DNA from: JANQNX01 sp040217095
GTDB taxonomy: Bacteria > Pseudomonadota > Gammaproteobacteria > Eutrophobiales > Eutrophobiaceae
Direction of reading: 5' to 3'
NCBI GenBank assembly: GCA_965229565.1
Contig: OZ245888.1
Span: 1,240,001 to 1,304,000, forward strand
Length of the DNA: 64,000 nucleotides
The translations under genes were made by a program, and so were the position numbers. Shown piece by piece: positions 1 through 8,039 of the stretch. The notes under the pieces are model-generated. The model saw nothing but the letters and a program-made list of their open reading frames with translations, did not search any database and had not been told where the DNA came from. How positions within the stretch are numbered: the stretch's first letter is position 1; each line of letters opens with the position of its first letter.

Positions 1-1971
1 CTCATTGTCACTCCCTTGCGAAGGCCGGAGTCACTGCAGCAGTCTGCAGCGTCAGTTAGCGTCGTTACAAGCAGAGATATTGAACGTTCCGCTGCGGACG
101 GAGTGGCAGAAGTATTACGAGACATACCCGGGATTGATGTGACAGATTCCGGACAGGCTGGTTTGAAACGCATTCGTCTTCGTGGAGAAGAAGCACGGCG
201 TGTGCGAATCATGATAGATGGCCAGGAGTTTTCTGACCAACGAGAAGTTGGTACACCGATCCTGATCGCTCCCGAACTAATCGAGCGCATAGAGGTTGTA
301 AGGGGCACGGGCTCTGTTCTGCATGGCTCGCGGGCTATTGGCGGTGTGATCAATATCATCACGAAAAAAGAGGGCTATCATCCTCTCCAGGCTACGATTG
401 GTTCTTCTTTTGATACAGCGACGGAAGGCCATCAAACAGTCGCCTCTGCCTACGGTACTGTTAAGGGCATCGGGTATCGTTTTGCCGGAACATTTGCAGA
501 ACACGGGGACAGGGACACGCCAGCCGGGGAACTTGAAAACACAAGTTTCAGAAATAAAAGCTGGAATGGATACCTTGCAAAGGAGTGGGGCGAGCATCGA
601 CTTGCATTTAGCTATGATGATTACCGCTCTGACTCGGAGATCTTTGTTGATCCGGTAGTCCGAACGACGCCACCGTTTACTGATTTCCGGATCGACGCCC
701 CCGTTCGTGACAGGCGCAAACTTGCTTTTTTCTACGATGGCGACGAACTTAATGAGACCGTTCAATATATCCATCTTGACGGCTATTACCAGATCAGTGA
801 TCGTGAATTCAATACGTTCTCTGATGTTCTCCTGAATTTTGGTGGCCCTTTAATACCGAGTTCAACTTCAATCTTTACCTCTTCCGAACTTGATACTATT
901 GGCATCAATGGCCTGATAACACTGAATCTCGGGCAGACGAACACCCTGGCACTCGGGTTTGAGAGCAAGCGTGACGAACTTGATCAGGATCGCAGGAGAC
1001 TGGTAACAACGGGAGGTGTTACCGCGAACCCGGAGCTCACCGTTGAGGGTGCAAGCCAGGCTTCCATTGAGCTATTCGGCGAAAATATCTGGAAATTTGC
1101 ACAGGACTGGAGTCTACGGGGAGGTGCCAGGGGCATATGGGTAGAAACGGAACTTGATAACACGACGAGGAATGGTTTTTCTTTACAGAACTCCTCGGAT
1201 TTGGGCGTGCTTGGCGCATTGGGCCTTTCATACACAGGGCTAGAGAATATGACTTTCTGGACCGGCTGGTCACAGGGCTTTGTGTATCCGACTATGATCA
1301 ACGTTGTCACGGGTGCATTTGCGGGTCGTGATTTTGTAAACCCAAATCCAGACCTGGAAACAGAGAACTCAAATAGTGTGGACGCAGGTGTGCGCTACTC
1401 AGGTAAGCAACTGAATGCAGAGCTGGGTCTCTTTAATACCTGGGCAAAAGACTTTATCGATCACGTTCCCTGTTCGGATATTGGGGCTGACTGTGCCGGG
1501 ATTACAGGAACACGCGACAGGATTTATGCCAATATCAATGAGGCACGGACATTCGGGCTGGAATTTTCAGGCGCACTTAGGCTTAACTCCATTACTCCAT
1601 ACGCGAATCTTACATGGTTAAGAAGGCGCTTTGAAAACAATGGTACGTCCACGTATGACACGGGTTTACCTGCGCTTTCCGGTCGGTTTGGTATCGAGGG
1701 AGAACATCAGTTAAATTCGACAACGTTTGGTTGGGTCGACTTGTTTCTACGAGCGGCGAGCAGTGCTGATGAACCGGCAGGAAGTGCTATAGAGAATCAC
1801 CCGGGCTGGGTAACAATTAATTTTGCGCTTGGCCTTAATCTCGCTGAAAAGCAGCAATACCGCCTGACAGCAGAATTTCTGAACCTGGCCAACAAAGAGT
1901 ACACACCTGCAACTGAAAACCTGGTTGCCCGTGGAAGAAGTGCCTTCGTTCGTTTTGTTGCAGATTTTTAG
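1..1971 (+). CDS. TonB-dependent outer-membrane receptor, 5'-truncated
   Basis: The reading frame is open from base 1, so the start and signal peptide lie upstream of the window; an in-frame TTG at 16 is only an internal codon. The first visible residues are plug-domain sequence (RRPESLQQSAASVSVVTSRD, then a VRIMIDGQE segment and an IERIEVVRG...GSRAIGGVINIIT segment), typical of TonB-dependent receptors. The rest is aromatic-rich beta-barrel sequence ending in Phe (VRFVADF), the usual C-terminal signature for outer-membrane insertion. An NPNPDLETENS segment resembles the NPNL-type motif of heme/hemoglobin receptors, so heme uptake is plausible and would suit a heme-rich respiratory region, but the substrate cannot be fixed from sequence. 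Family assignment is secure; substrate is inference. Confidence 0.9.
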   Translation, partial: LIVTPLRRPESLQQSAASVSVVTSRDIERSAADGVAEVLRDIPGIDVTDSGQAGLKRIRLRGEEARRVRIMIDGQEFSDQREVGTPILIAPELIERIEVVRGTGSVLHGSRAIGGVINIITKKEGYHPLQATIGSSFDTATEGHQTVASAYGTVKGIGYRFAGTFAEHGDRDTPAGELENTSFRNKSWNGYLAKEWGEHRLAFSYDDYRSDSEIFVDPVVRTTPPFTDFRIDAPVRDRRKLAFFYDGDELNETVQYIHLDGYYQISDREFNTFSDVLLNFGGPLIPSSTSIFTSSELDTIGINGLITLNLGQTNTLALGFESKRDELDQDRRRLVTTGGVTANPELTVEGASQASIELFGENIWKFAQDWSLRGGARGIWVETELDNTTRNGFSLQNSSDLGVLGALGLSYTGLENMTFWTGWSQGFVYPTMINVVTGAFAGRDFVNPNPDLETENSNSVDAGVRYSGKQLNAELGLFNTWAKDFIDHVPCSDIGADCAGITGTRDRIYANINEARTFGLEFSGALRLNSITPYANLTWLRRRFENNGTSTYDTGLPALSGRFGIEGEHQLNSTTFGWVDLFLRAASSADEPAGSAIENHPGWVTINFALGLNLAEKQQYRLTAEFLNLANKEYTPATENLVARGRSAFVRFVADF

Positions 1972-2124
1972 TTTCAGCAACAAGGCTTAAACCGGCAGCA
2001 GTTTGACAGGGGAATACCCTGCGGCTCGTACAAGTCATAAGGAAAGTATAGTGAAGGCCAGAACCAGTGAGAGTTGCGGCTACGCCCGGCATTATTGTAG
2101 TTTCGGAAAATAAAAGTATTGTAG

Positions 2125-2168
2125 TAACAAATCATATTGTTAATACCGACACAGTTATTTACTGTGTC
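2125..2168. promoter_or_regulatory. Two adjacent palindromes upstream of nnrS
   Basis: In the 279-base gap before nnrS, TAACAA (2125-2130) and TTGTTA (2137-2142) form an inverted repeat with a 6-base spacer. GACACAGT (2148-2155) and ACTGTGTC (2161-2168) form a perfect 8-bp inverted repeat around TATTT. There is no T-run after the second one, so it is a poor intrinsic terminator; an operator or mRNA leader structure is possible. A TATACT hexamer lies at about 2214. The rest of the gap shows nothing recognisable. Confidence 0.35.
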
Positions 2169-2250
2169 CATGCGACTTCGGTAATTCAGGCCATGCCTGC
2201 GCAAACATAAAGGTATACTACAATCGTCGGCAGGAAACACTCGAATAGTC

Positions 2251-3435
2251 ATGACAGAAAATAGTAACAGCACAAATTTCGCCCTTTTCAACCTGGGGTT
2301 CAGACCGTTTTTCCTCGGGGCAGTGCTGTATTCAATCATCGCGGTTGCTGTCTGGATGATGATCTACGCGTTTAATTTTTCTATGCCAATGGGAAATCTT
2401 TCCATCTTTCAATGGCACGCACATGAAATGATCTTCGGCTACAGTCTGGCAGTGATAGCCGGTTTTTTGTTGACTGCGGTCAAGAACTGGACAGGTATAC
2501 AAACGTTATACGGTATTCGATTATTCGCCCTGTTTATCTTGTGGGCAACTGCCCGTTTTTTATTCCTGCTGGGTGCGACATTCATTTCCTATGCGCTTAT
2601 TCTGGATCTTCTGTTTATTGCCAGCTTGATCGTCGTTACTACTGCTCCCGTCTTTAAATCACGGAATTACAGGCAACTCGGTATTCTTTCCAAGCTGTTG
2701 CTGCTGGGTATTGCTAATTTGTGCTTTTATCTTGGTTATATCGGCACCCTGGATCAAGGTATGTACTGGGGGATATATGGAGGGCTGTACCTGGTAATCG
2801 GTTTGATATTAACACTGGGCGGACGTGTTATACCTTTTTTTACGGAGAGTGGTGTTGGTTACCCGGTCCAGCTTTACAATCCAAAATGGATAACAATTGC
2901 CGGTCTGTTGGTATTCCTGGTTTTTTTTGTTTCCGAACTATTTTTACAGTCCGGTTTATTGTCCGGTTACCTGGCGGTGGCACTGTTTATTATTTATTTT
3001 ATACGCCTGGTTGGCTGGTATACACCGGGGATCTGGAAAAAACCGCTGCTCTGGAGTCTGCATGTGGCCATGTTATTCATTATCATCGGGTTCCTGCTTT
3101 TTGCTGTCAGTGTGTTTTCTGATGTATCCCAACTTATCGCCATACATGCAATGGCCTATGGGGGCATTGGTATGGTAACGGTCAGTATGATGGCCCGGGT
3201 TTCACTTGGCCATACAGGCAGGAACGTCAATAAGCCCCCGGGCCTTGTTAACTTCATAATGGTTACTCTACTAGCAGGGGCTGTTGTTCGCGTGTTTCTA
3301 CCGCTTCTGACCAGCGACTATTACCTGGTATGGATAATGATTTCCCAAATCCTGTGGATAATCGCATTTCTACTCTTTGCGATGCTATACGTGCCCATCT
3401 GGTGCAGGCCAAGAATAGACGGACAGCCTGGCTAG
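2251..3435 (+). CDS. nnrS: NnrS family heme-copper membrane protein
   Basis: A 394-residue integral membrane protein with about twelve hydrophobic segments. The N-terminal FRPFFLGAVLY segment and the WHAHEMIFGYSLAVIAGFLLTA motif are hallmarks of NnrS, a heme- and copper-containing membrane protein whose gene is induced by nitric oxide and which relieves nitrosative stress in denitrifiers and pathogens. Further conserved pieces are GGRVIPFFTESG in the middle and an AMAYGGIGMVTVSMMARVSLGHTGR segment near the C-terminus. It converges on nsrR 21 bases downstream and lies next to the nor genes, which fits the NO-response role. The ATG at 2251 is the natural start, although its Shine-Dalgarno (AGGAAA) is somewhat distant. 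Exact biochemical activity of the family is still unclear. Confidence 0.93.
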   Translation: MTENSNSTNFALFNLGFRPFFLGAVLYSIIAVAVWMMIYAFNFSMPMGNLSIFQWHAHEMIFGYSLAVIAGFLLTAVKNWTGIQTLYGIRLFALFILWATARFLFLLGATFISYALILDLLFIASLIVVTTAPVFKSRNYRQLGILSKLLLLGIANLCFYLGYIGTLDQGMYWGIYGGLYLVIGLILTLGGRVIPFFTESGVGYPVQLYNPKWITIAGLLVFLVFFVSELFLQSGLLSGYLAVALFIIYFIRLVGWYTPGIWKKPLLWSLHVAMLFIIIGFLLFAVSVFSDVSQLIAIHAMAYGGIGMVTVSMMARVSLGHTGRNVNKPPGLVNFIMVTLLAGAVVRVFLPLLTSDYYLVWIMISQILWIIAFLLFAMLYVPIWCRPRIDGQPG

Positions 3436-3456
3436 AAATGGGCGTGGTTCAGCAAA

Positions 3457-3876
3457 TCAGGCAAGCAAGCGGTTCAGCTTGTCTTTTTGCTGTATTAAAT
3501 CCGCAATCGTGTATCCATCGAGGGTCGTGAGAAACGTTTCAGTCGCCTCATTCAGGACGCCTTTCAACCGGCAGGCAGGGAGTATCGGACAGACTGGTTG
3601 CTTGCAGTTGATGACATCGAGACTGTTCTCGGTGTCACGAACCACTGAACCCACAGAGATATCCTTGGCGGCTTGCGCCAGTTTGATGCCACCACCACGA
3701 CCACGTAGCGTCAATATATACCCCAGTTTTGATAATTGATGTACTACCTTAACAAGGTGATTGCGGGAAATATTAAAGGTGGCCGCGATATCAGAAATGT
3801 TGGCGATATGATCGGGGTTCAGAGCCAGGTATATAAGCACTCGTAGGGAATAGTCAGACTGTCTCATTAATTGCAT
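3457..3876 (-). CDS. nsrR: Rrf2-family nitric-oxide-sensing repressor NsrR
   Basis: A 139-residue Rrf2-type winged-helix regulator. I chose the ATG at 3876 because MQLMRQSDYSLRVLIYLAL matches the usual NsrR start; a GTG at 3894 would add six residues. The helix-turn-helix (ISDIAATFNISRNHLVKVVHQL) is followed by the wing (LRGRGGGIKLA) and three clustered cysteines in CKQPVCPILPAC, which carry the [Fe-S] cluster that reacts with NO in NsrR. Loss of the cluster lifts repression of NO-detoxifying genes. The gene diverges from the cytochrome P460-like gene, and a perfect NsrR-type palindrome lies in the shared intergenic region, so both self-regulation and control of the cytochrome-cupin pair are likely. 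Confidence 0.93.
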   Translation of the reverse strand: MQLMRQSDYSLRVLIYLALNPDHIANISDIAATFNISRNHLVKVVHQLSKLGYILTLRGRGGGIKLAQAAKDISVGSVVRDTENSLDVINCKQPVCPILPACRLKGVLNEATETFLTTLDGYTIADLIQQKDKLNRLLA

Positions 3877-3945
3877 AACTGGATTTTCTACCACATAAAG
3901 TCGCCATAATTCTGGACAAGTTTATGTTTACCCACTAGACTTTTA

Positions 3946-3968
3946 AACATGTATATAATATACATGTT
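3946..3968. promoter_or_regulatory. NsrR-type operator overlapping a promoter
   Basis: AACATGTATAT (3946-3956) and its exact reverse complement (3958-3968) flank a single A. This 11-1-11 layout is that of characterised NsrR sites. A consensus -10 hexamer TATAAT lies inside it at 3954-3959, so a bound repressor would block the promoter of the cytochrome gene at 4002. No good -35 is visible. The site is 70 bases from the nsrR start, so it could also control nsrR. Confidence 0.85.
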
Positions 3969-4001
3969 AAACGAATATTTTTCAGCTGCTAGGAGAAAAA
4001 A

Positions 4002-4502
4002 GTGAGAAATCTAATTTGCCTGTTGGCAGTAGTTCTTTTTCCATTTGTATCTATCGCCGGCGGCAACCCTGAGTTTGTCCTGTTCCCCGCTGACTACAAG
4101 TCGGAATTCACCCATTACCACACGCAAAATCGCGCTAACAATAAGCAGGTGGCCGAGTTCTATGCAAACAATAAGGCTATCGAGAGTTATAAAAACGGGC
4201 AATTAATGGACGGTTCAATTGTCGTAATGGAAGTCTACAAGCCTGAACTGGATAGCGATGGTCAACCCGTGCAAGGCGAGAATGGGTTATTCGTTAAATC
4301 CAGTCTGGCCGCCGTGGCCGTAATGGAGAAAAAACAAAACTGGGATACAGCGTTTCCAGCAGAAGATCGTACGGGAAACTGGGGCTATGCGATTTACACC
4401 GCTTCAGGTGAAATCAAGGAAAATAACCTTGAGTGTGCAGCATGTCACATGCCCTTGAAAAATAGTGATTACATGTTTTCCTATGAGCATCTGAGCAAGT
4501 AG
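4002..4502 (+). CDS. Cytochrome P460 / cytochrome c'-beta family protein
   Basis: A 166-residue secreted c-type cytochrome. GTG start with AGGAG at 3991-3995. The signal peptide (MRNLICLLAVVLFPFVSIAG) is followed by the P460-fold sequence and one heme-binding CAACH at residues 145-149. Family members oxidise hydroxylamine or NO (P460, with a lysine-heme cross-link) or bind NO without the cross-link (cytochrome c'-beta). In the segment around residues 65-78 (NGQLMDGSIVVMEV), the position where I place the P460 cross-linking Lys is Met76, suggesting the c'-beta type; that alignment is from memory. It sits behind an NsrR-type operator and three bases before a cupin gene, and upstream of norCB, so a role in periplasmic NO binding or detoxification is likely. 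Confidence 0.85.
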   Translation: MRNLICLLAVVLFPFVSIAGGNPEFVLFPADYKSEFTHYHTQNRANNKQVAEFYANNKAIESYKNGQLMDGSIVVMEVYKPELDSDGQPVQGENGLFVKSSLAAVAVMEKKQNWDTAFPAEDRTGNWGYAIYTASGEIKENNLECAACHMPLKNSDYMFSYEHLSK

Positions 4503-4504
4503 TC

Positions 4505-4831
4505 ATGGCAACGCATCATGCCTCAGCTGGCGAAGTGGTCGACCTTGATCGTTGGACGACAGATCTCACGGTAGATCAAACCAAGGTTATCGTTAAAACA
4601 GAAAAATTTGAGCTAGCCAGGCTGGTTCTGCCGAAAAATAAACAAATACCCAGCCACAAGGTAGAAGGTCCAATAATTGTTCACTGTACCAGGGGTGAAA
4701 TCGAGTTTTTGATTGATGGAATACCGCTACTACTGAAATCAAACCAGTTACTGCATCTAAAACCAGGAGAGCCGCATTCATTAAAAGCAAAGGCCGACTC
4801 CGTAATCCTTTTAACTATACTGTTTAACTAG
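4505..4831 (+). CDS. Small cupin-domain protein
   Basis: A 108-residue protein without a signal peptide, starting two bases after the cytochrome stop, so it is translated from the same message. It is a single-domain RmlC-like cupin. The segment around residues 45-70 (NKQIPSHKVEGPIIVHCTRG) gives the first cupin motif, and LLHLKPGEPHSLKAKADSVILLTI gives the second with its metal-ligand-type PxxxH. Histidines in the two motifs could bind a metal. Function is unknown; similar small cupins occur near NO- and nitrate-responsive genes. Coupling to the NsrR-regulated cytochrome suggests a part in the NO response, which is inference. Confidence 0.75.
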   Translation: MATHHASAGEVVDLDRWTTDLTVDQTKVIVKTEKFELARLVLPKNKQIPSHKVEGPIIVHCTRGEIEFLIDGIPLLLKSNQLLHLKPGEPHSLKAKADSVILLTILFN

Positions 4832-4882
4832 ATGTTTATTAATTTGCGGTAAACATAAATGAAATTTCAGTTACGTAATTTT

Positions 4883-4923
4883 TACGATTAGCCTGCATTT
4901 TGAAATAAGTAAGTGTAATCGTA
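4883..4923. repeat. Inverted repeat in the norC upstream region
   Basis: TACGATTA (4883-4890) recurs as its exact reverse complement TAATCGTA (4916-4923), separated by 25 bases. It lies 50 bases before the norC ATG in a 141-base gap and could be a regulator-binding site or an mRNA leader stem. No FNR-type box is visible here. An imperfect NsrR-like half site (TGCATTTTGAAAT) sits between the arms. Confidence 0.4.
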
Positions 4924-4972
4924 TTAACATGTGCTGCTGCGCTGCAGCTACAACAATAGTAGGGAGGTGATA

Positions 4973-5407
4973 ATGAGTGAATTCTTTACAAAAGGCATGG
5001 CCAGAAATATATATTTTGGCGGTAGCGTATTTTTTATCCTCTTGTTTCTCGGGCTCACATTCCATACTAGCAGGGCCCTGCCCGCGCGTGATCACAGGGA
5101 GAATATCACTGAACAAGTAGCCCTGGGAAAACTGGTATGGGAAGAGAATAACTGCATAGGTTGCCACACACTGTTGGGAGAGGGTGCTTATTTTGCGCCA
5201 GAACTCGGCAATGTCTATAAACGCTTCGGCAATTCAAAAGAGGCCATTATTGGTTTCATCAAGTCCAGGCCGGAAGCAGGTATTGAAGGACGTCGCAGCA
5301 TGCCTAAATTCGATCTGACAGAAGAAGAACTTGATGCACTGGCCGAATTTCTGAAATGGTCCAGTGAAATTAATACTGAAAATTGGCCACCTAATATTCA
5401 AGGCTAG
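4973..5407 (+). CDS. norC: Nitric oxide reductase subunit C (cytochrome c)
   Basis: A 144-residue membrane-anchored monoheme cytochrome c that passes electrons from periplasmic donors to NorB, which reduces 2 NO to N2O. I chose the ATG at 4973, preceded by a strong GGGAGGTGA, instead of an open in-frame extension. One N-terminal membrane anchor (about residues 13-30) is followed by the heme site CIGCH at 61-65 and the family sequence LLGEGAYFAPELGNVYKRFG; Met110 in GRRSMPKF is the likely sixth heme ligand. norB follows after 28 bases. Confidence 0.97.
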   Translation: MSEFFTKGMARNIYFGGSVFFILLFLGLTFHTSRALPARDHRENITEQVALGKLVWEENNCIGCHTLLGEGAYFAPELGNVYKRFGNSKEAIIGFIKSRPEAGIEGRRSMPKFDLTEEELDALAEFLKWSSEINTENWPPNIQG

Positions 5408-5435
5408 ATAGCAACGCTTTACGGGAGTGTAAATC

Positions 5436-6821
5436 ATGCAATACCAGTCTCAAGCAGTAGCTAAACCATACTTTATTGCCGCGATCGCATTGTTTGTTGT
5501 GCAAATTCTTTTTGGCCTGGTCATGGGTCTGCAATATGTCATAGGCGACTTCCTGTTTCCTGAAATACCATTCAATGTTGCACGTATGGTGCATACCAAT
5601 ACACTAATCATCTGGATCCTTTTCGGTTTTATGGGCGCGAGTTATTTTCTTGTGCCTGAAGAAGCAGAAAGAGAACTGGAGAGCCCGAAACTGGCAATGA
5701 TTACCTTTTGGGTATTTTTAGCTGCTGCCCTGTTAACCGTCATTGGTTATCTATCGGTTCCATATGCAACACTTGCGAAGATCACGGGAAATCATCTGTT
5801 GCCCACGATGGGTCGTGAGTTTCTTGAACAGCCGACGATAACGAAGATAGGTATCGTGCTGGTCGCGTTATCCTTCCTTTACAACATTGGTCTGACTGTA
5901 CTAAAAGGACGAAAAACAGTCGTCAGCGTTGTATTGCTGACCGGGTTGGTCGGCCTGGCAGTGTTCTTCCTGTTCTCTTTTTATAATCCTGAAAACCTGG
6001 TACTGGACAAGTATTACTGGTGGTGGGTGGTGCACCTGTGGGTGGAAGGTGTCTGGGAATTGATACTCGGATCGATACTTGCCTTCGTGTTGATAAAAAC
6101 AACCGGTGTTGACAGGGAAATAATAGACAAATGGTTATATGTGATCATTGCCATGGCTCTGATTACCGGCATCATAGGTACCGGACATCACTATTTCTGG
6201 ATCGGCACACCCGCATATTGGCAATGGTGGGGGTCTATTTTTTCTGCTCTTGAGCCGTTGCCCTTTTTCTTTATGACCATTTTTGCGTTTACGATGATCA
6301 ATAAACGACGAAGAACGCATCCCAATAAAGCAGTGATACTATGGGCAATGGGAACAGCAGTGCTGTCATTCCTGGGCGCCGGTGTATGGGGATTTTTGCA
6401 TACTCTTGCCCCGGTAAACTACTATACGCACGGCACACAGATAACAGCAGCACATGGCCACATGGCCTTCTTTGGTGCCTATGCGATGATCGTGTTAACT
6501 ATCATATCCTACGCCATGCCTATCCTGAGGGGGCGCGGACCTGCCAACAGCAACCTGTCACAGGTCGTTGAAATGTGGTCGTTCTGGTTAATGAGTGTAT
6601 CCATGGTATTCATCACGCTGTTCCTGACCGGGGCAGGGATACTCCAGGTATGGTTGCAAAGGTTTGATGATTCACTTCCTTTCATGATCGTCCAGGATAA
6701 AATCTCGATCTTCTATTGGATGAGAGAAGTGTCAGGCGTCATATTTCTGATTGGACTGATCCTGTTTATTATCAGCTTTTTTGTGAAGGGAAAGGATGCG
6801 CCGGAGGCAATAACTACCTGA
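5436..6821 (+). CDS. norB: Nitric oxide reductase subunit B, catalytic
   Basis: A 461-residue heme-copper-oxidase-superfamily subunit with about twelve membrane helices, the usual length for cNorB. Visible ligand motifs are HTNTLIIWILFGFMG (low-spin heme His), HLWVEGVWE (FeB His and the conserved glutamates), GTGHHYFWIG (two FeB His) and HGHMAFFGAY (heme b and b3 His). It has no copper-type Tyr-His site, as expected for a NO reductase with non-heme iron. With NorC it forms the membrane enzyme reducing NO to N2O. norQ begins three bases after the stop, so the operon is tightly coupled. Confidence 0.98.
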   Translation: MQYQSQAVAKPYFIAAIALFVVQILFGLVMGLQYVIGDFLFPEIPFNVARMVHTNTLIIWILFGFMGASYFLVPEEAERELESPKLAMITFWVFLAAALLTVIGYLSVPYATLAKITGNHLLPTMGREFLEQPTITKIGIVLVALSFLYNIGLTVLKGRKTVVSVVLLTGLVGLAVFFLFSFYNPENLVLDKYYWWWVVHLWVEGVWELILGSILAFVLIKTTGVDREIIDKWLYVIIAMALITGIIGTGHHYFWIGTPAYWQWWGSIFSALEPLPFFFMTIFAFTMINKRRRTHPNKAVILWAMGTAVLSFLGAGVWGFLHTLAPVNYYTHGTQITAAHGHMAFFGAYAMIVLTIISYAMPILRGRGPANSNLSQVVEMWSFWLMSVSMVFITLFLTGAGILQVWLQRFDDSLPFMIVQDKISIFYWMREVSGVIFLIGLILFIISFFVKGKDAPEAITT

Positions 6822-6824
6822 CCA

Positions 6825-7631
6825 ATGGACATGCAAACGGACACACTGCACGGTGATCTGCCATATTACGAGATTCAGGGCAATGAGGTTACATTATTTG
6901 AGTCTGCGTACAGGGAAAACCTGCCTCTAATATTAAAAGGACCTACCGGTTGCGGCAAAACACGGCTTGTACAGTACATGGCTGCCCGGCTCGGAAGACC
7001 ACTGTACACGGTTGCCTGTCATGATGACCTGATGGCATCCGACCTGGTTGGACGCCATCTAATTGAAGGGGGGTCTACTTACTGGCAGGACGGGCCGCTT
7101 ACAAAAGCCGTGCGTACCGGTGGCATTTGTTACCTTGATGAAGTGGTTGAAGCACGCAAGGACACGATTGTCGTATTGCATCCACTGACAGACGATCGCC
7201 GGGAGTTAAGCATAGAGCGCACCGGTGAGGTCTTGCATTGCCCGCCGGAGTTTATGCTGGTCGTGTCCTATAATCCGGGCTATCAAAACCTTCTTAAGGG
7301 CATGAAGCCATCGACAAGGCAGCGCTTCGTCGGGATAACATTTCAATACCCAAAAGCAGAAACGGAAGTCAAGATCATTGCCAGTGAGACAGGCATTGAC
7401 AGTGCGCGTGCCAGTCAACTTGTGCGACTTGCTGCCGGTCTACGCAGGATAAAAGACATCGATCTTGAGGAATCGCCTTCCACGCGTTTGCTGGTGTATG
7501 CAGCTGAATTGATGTTGGCAGGAATTCCACAAAGACAAGCATGCCTGGCTGCCATCATTGAACCACTAACAGATGACCAGGAAACAGTGAAGGTATTGAT
7601 GGAAGCGGTGGACGCTGTATTTACTTCATAA
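6825..7631 (+). CDS. norQ: NorQ MoxR-type AAA+ ATPase
   Basis: A 268-residue MoxR-family ATPase needed for maturation of NO reductase, probably for insertion of the non-heme iron into NorB together with NorD. Walker A is GPTGCGKT at residues 39-46 and Walker B is ICYLDE at about 101-106; VVSYNPGYQ contains the sensor region, and LKGMKPSTRQRFVG the arginine-finger region. The family is also called NirQ/CbbQ, but the place directly after norB and before norD identifies it as NorQ. The next gene starts two bases after its stop. Confidence 0.95.
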   Translation: MDMQTDTLHGDLPYYEIQGNEVTLFESAYRENLPLILKGPTGCGKTRLVQYMAARLGRPLYTVACHDDLMASDLVGRHLIEGGSTYWQDGPLTKAVRTGGICYLDEVVEARKDTIVVLHPLTDDRRELSIERTGEVLHCPPEFMLVVSYNPGYQNLLKGMKPSTRQRFVGITFQYPKAETEVKIIASETGIDSARASQLVRLAAGLRRIKDIDLEESPSTRLLVYAAELMLAGIPQRQACLAAIIEPLTDDQETVKVLMEAVDAVFTS

Positions 7632-7633
7632 CC

Positions 7634-8032
7634 ATGTCGTCAGCGACACAAGAATCGGGCATTGCGAAATACCTGGCTGTCATCGCGCCGGTCCTTTACC
7701 TGCTTAACCTGTTGTTATTACCAGGGCTTGCCTTCCTGATACTGGCGTTTCTGTTTATCAAATACAAGAACATCCCGGATAGTGTTGCCCGTGTTCAGGT
7801 GCGACAAAACTTCTATGCAAGTATAGCGTCTGGGGTTGCCATCGTAGGCATCAGTATTGTCATCATTACCATAGGTGGTTTTTCATCCATGTACAGCTGG
7901 ATGATTATGCTGCTTTATGCCCTGTCTATTCATGCCACGCTGGTCCTGCTCGGTGCCCTGTCACTGGCAAAAGGGATAAACCGAAAACCATATGTGTATC
8001 CCGGGCTGGCTTTCCTGTCTACAAGCCGATGA
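7634..8032 (+). CDS. Small multispanning membrane protein in the nor operon
   Basis: A 132-residue hydrophobic protein starting two bases after norQ. About three to four membrane segments are visible (residues roughly 14-42, 62-85, 89-113), with a short positively charged loop (IKYKNIPDSVARVQVRQN) between the first ones. It does not look like NorE, which is a cytochrome oxidase subunit III homologue, nor like the short NorF. Position between norQ and norD, which normally work as a pair, suggests a role in NO reductase assembly or anchoring of the NorQ-NorD complex. I do not recognise a named family, and function is unknown. Confidence 0.75.
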   Translation: MSSATQESGIAKYLAVIAPVLYLLNLLLLPGLAFLILAFLFIKYKNIPDSVARVQVRQNFYASIASGVAIVGISIVIITIGGFSSMYSWMIMLLYALSIHATLVLLGALSLAKGINRKPYVYPGLAFLSTSR

Positions 8033-8039
8033 AATACTC

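Noticed and set aside
16..20. TTG at 16 as the real start of the TonB-dependent receptor
   Set aside because: The frame is open to base 1 and the first residues are already plug domain, so the gene starts outside the window.
4889..4911. NsrR-like site before norC (TGCATTTTGAAAT region)
   Set aside because: The left half matches partly but the right half does not, so I do not call an operator.
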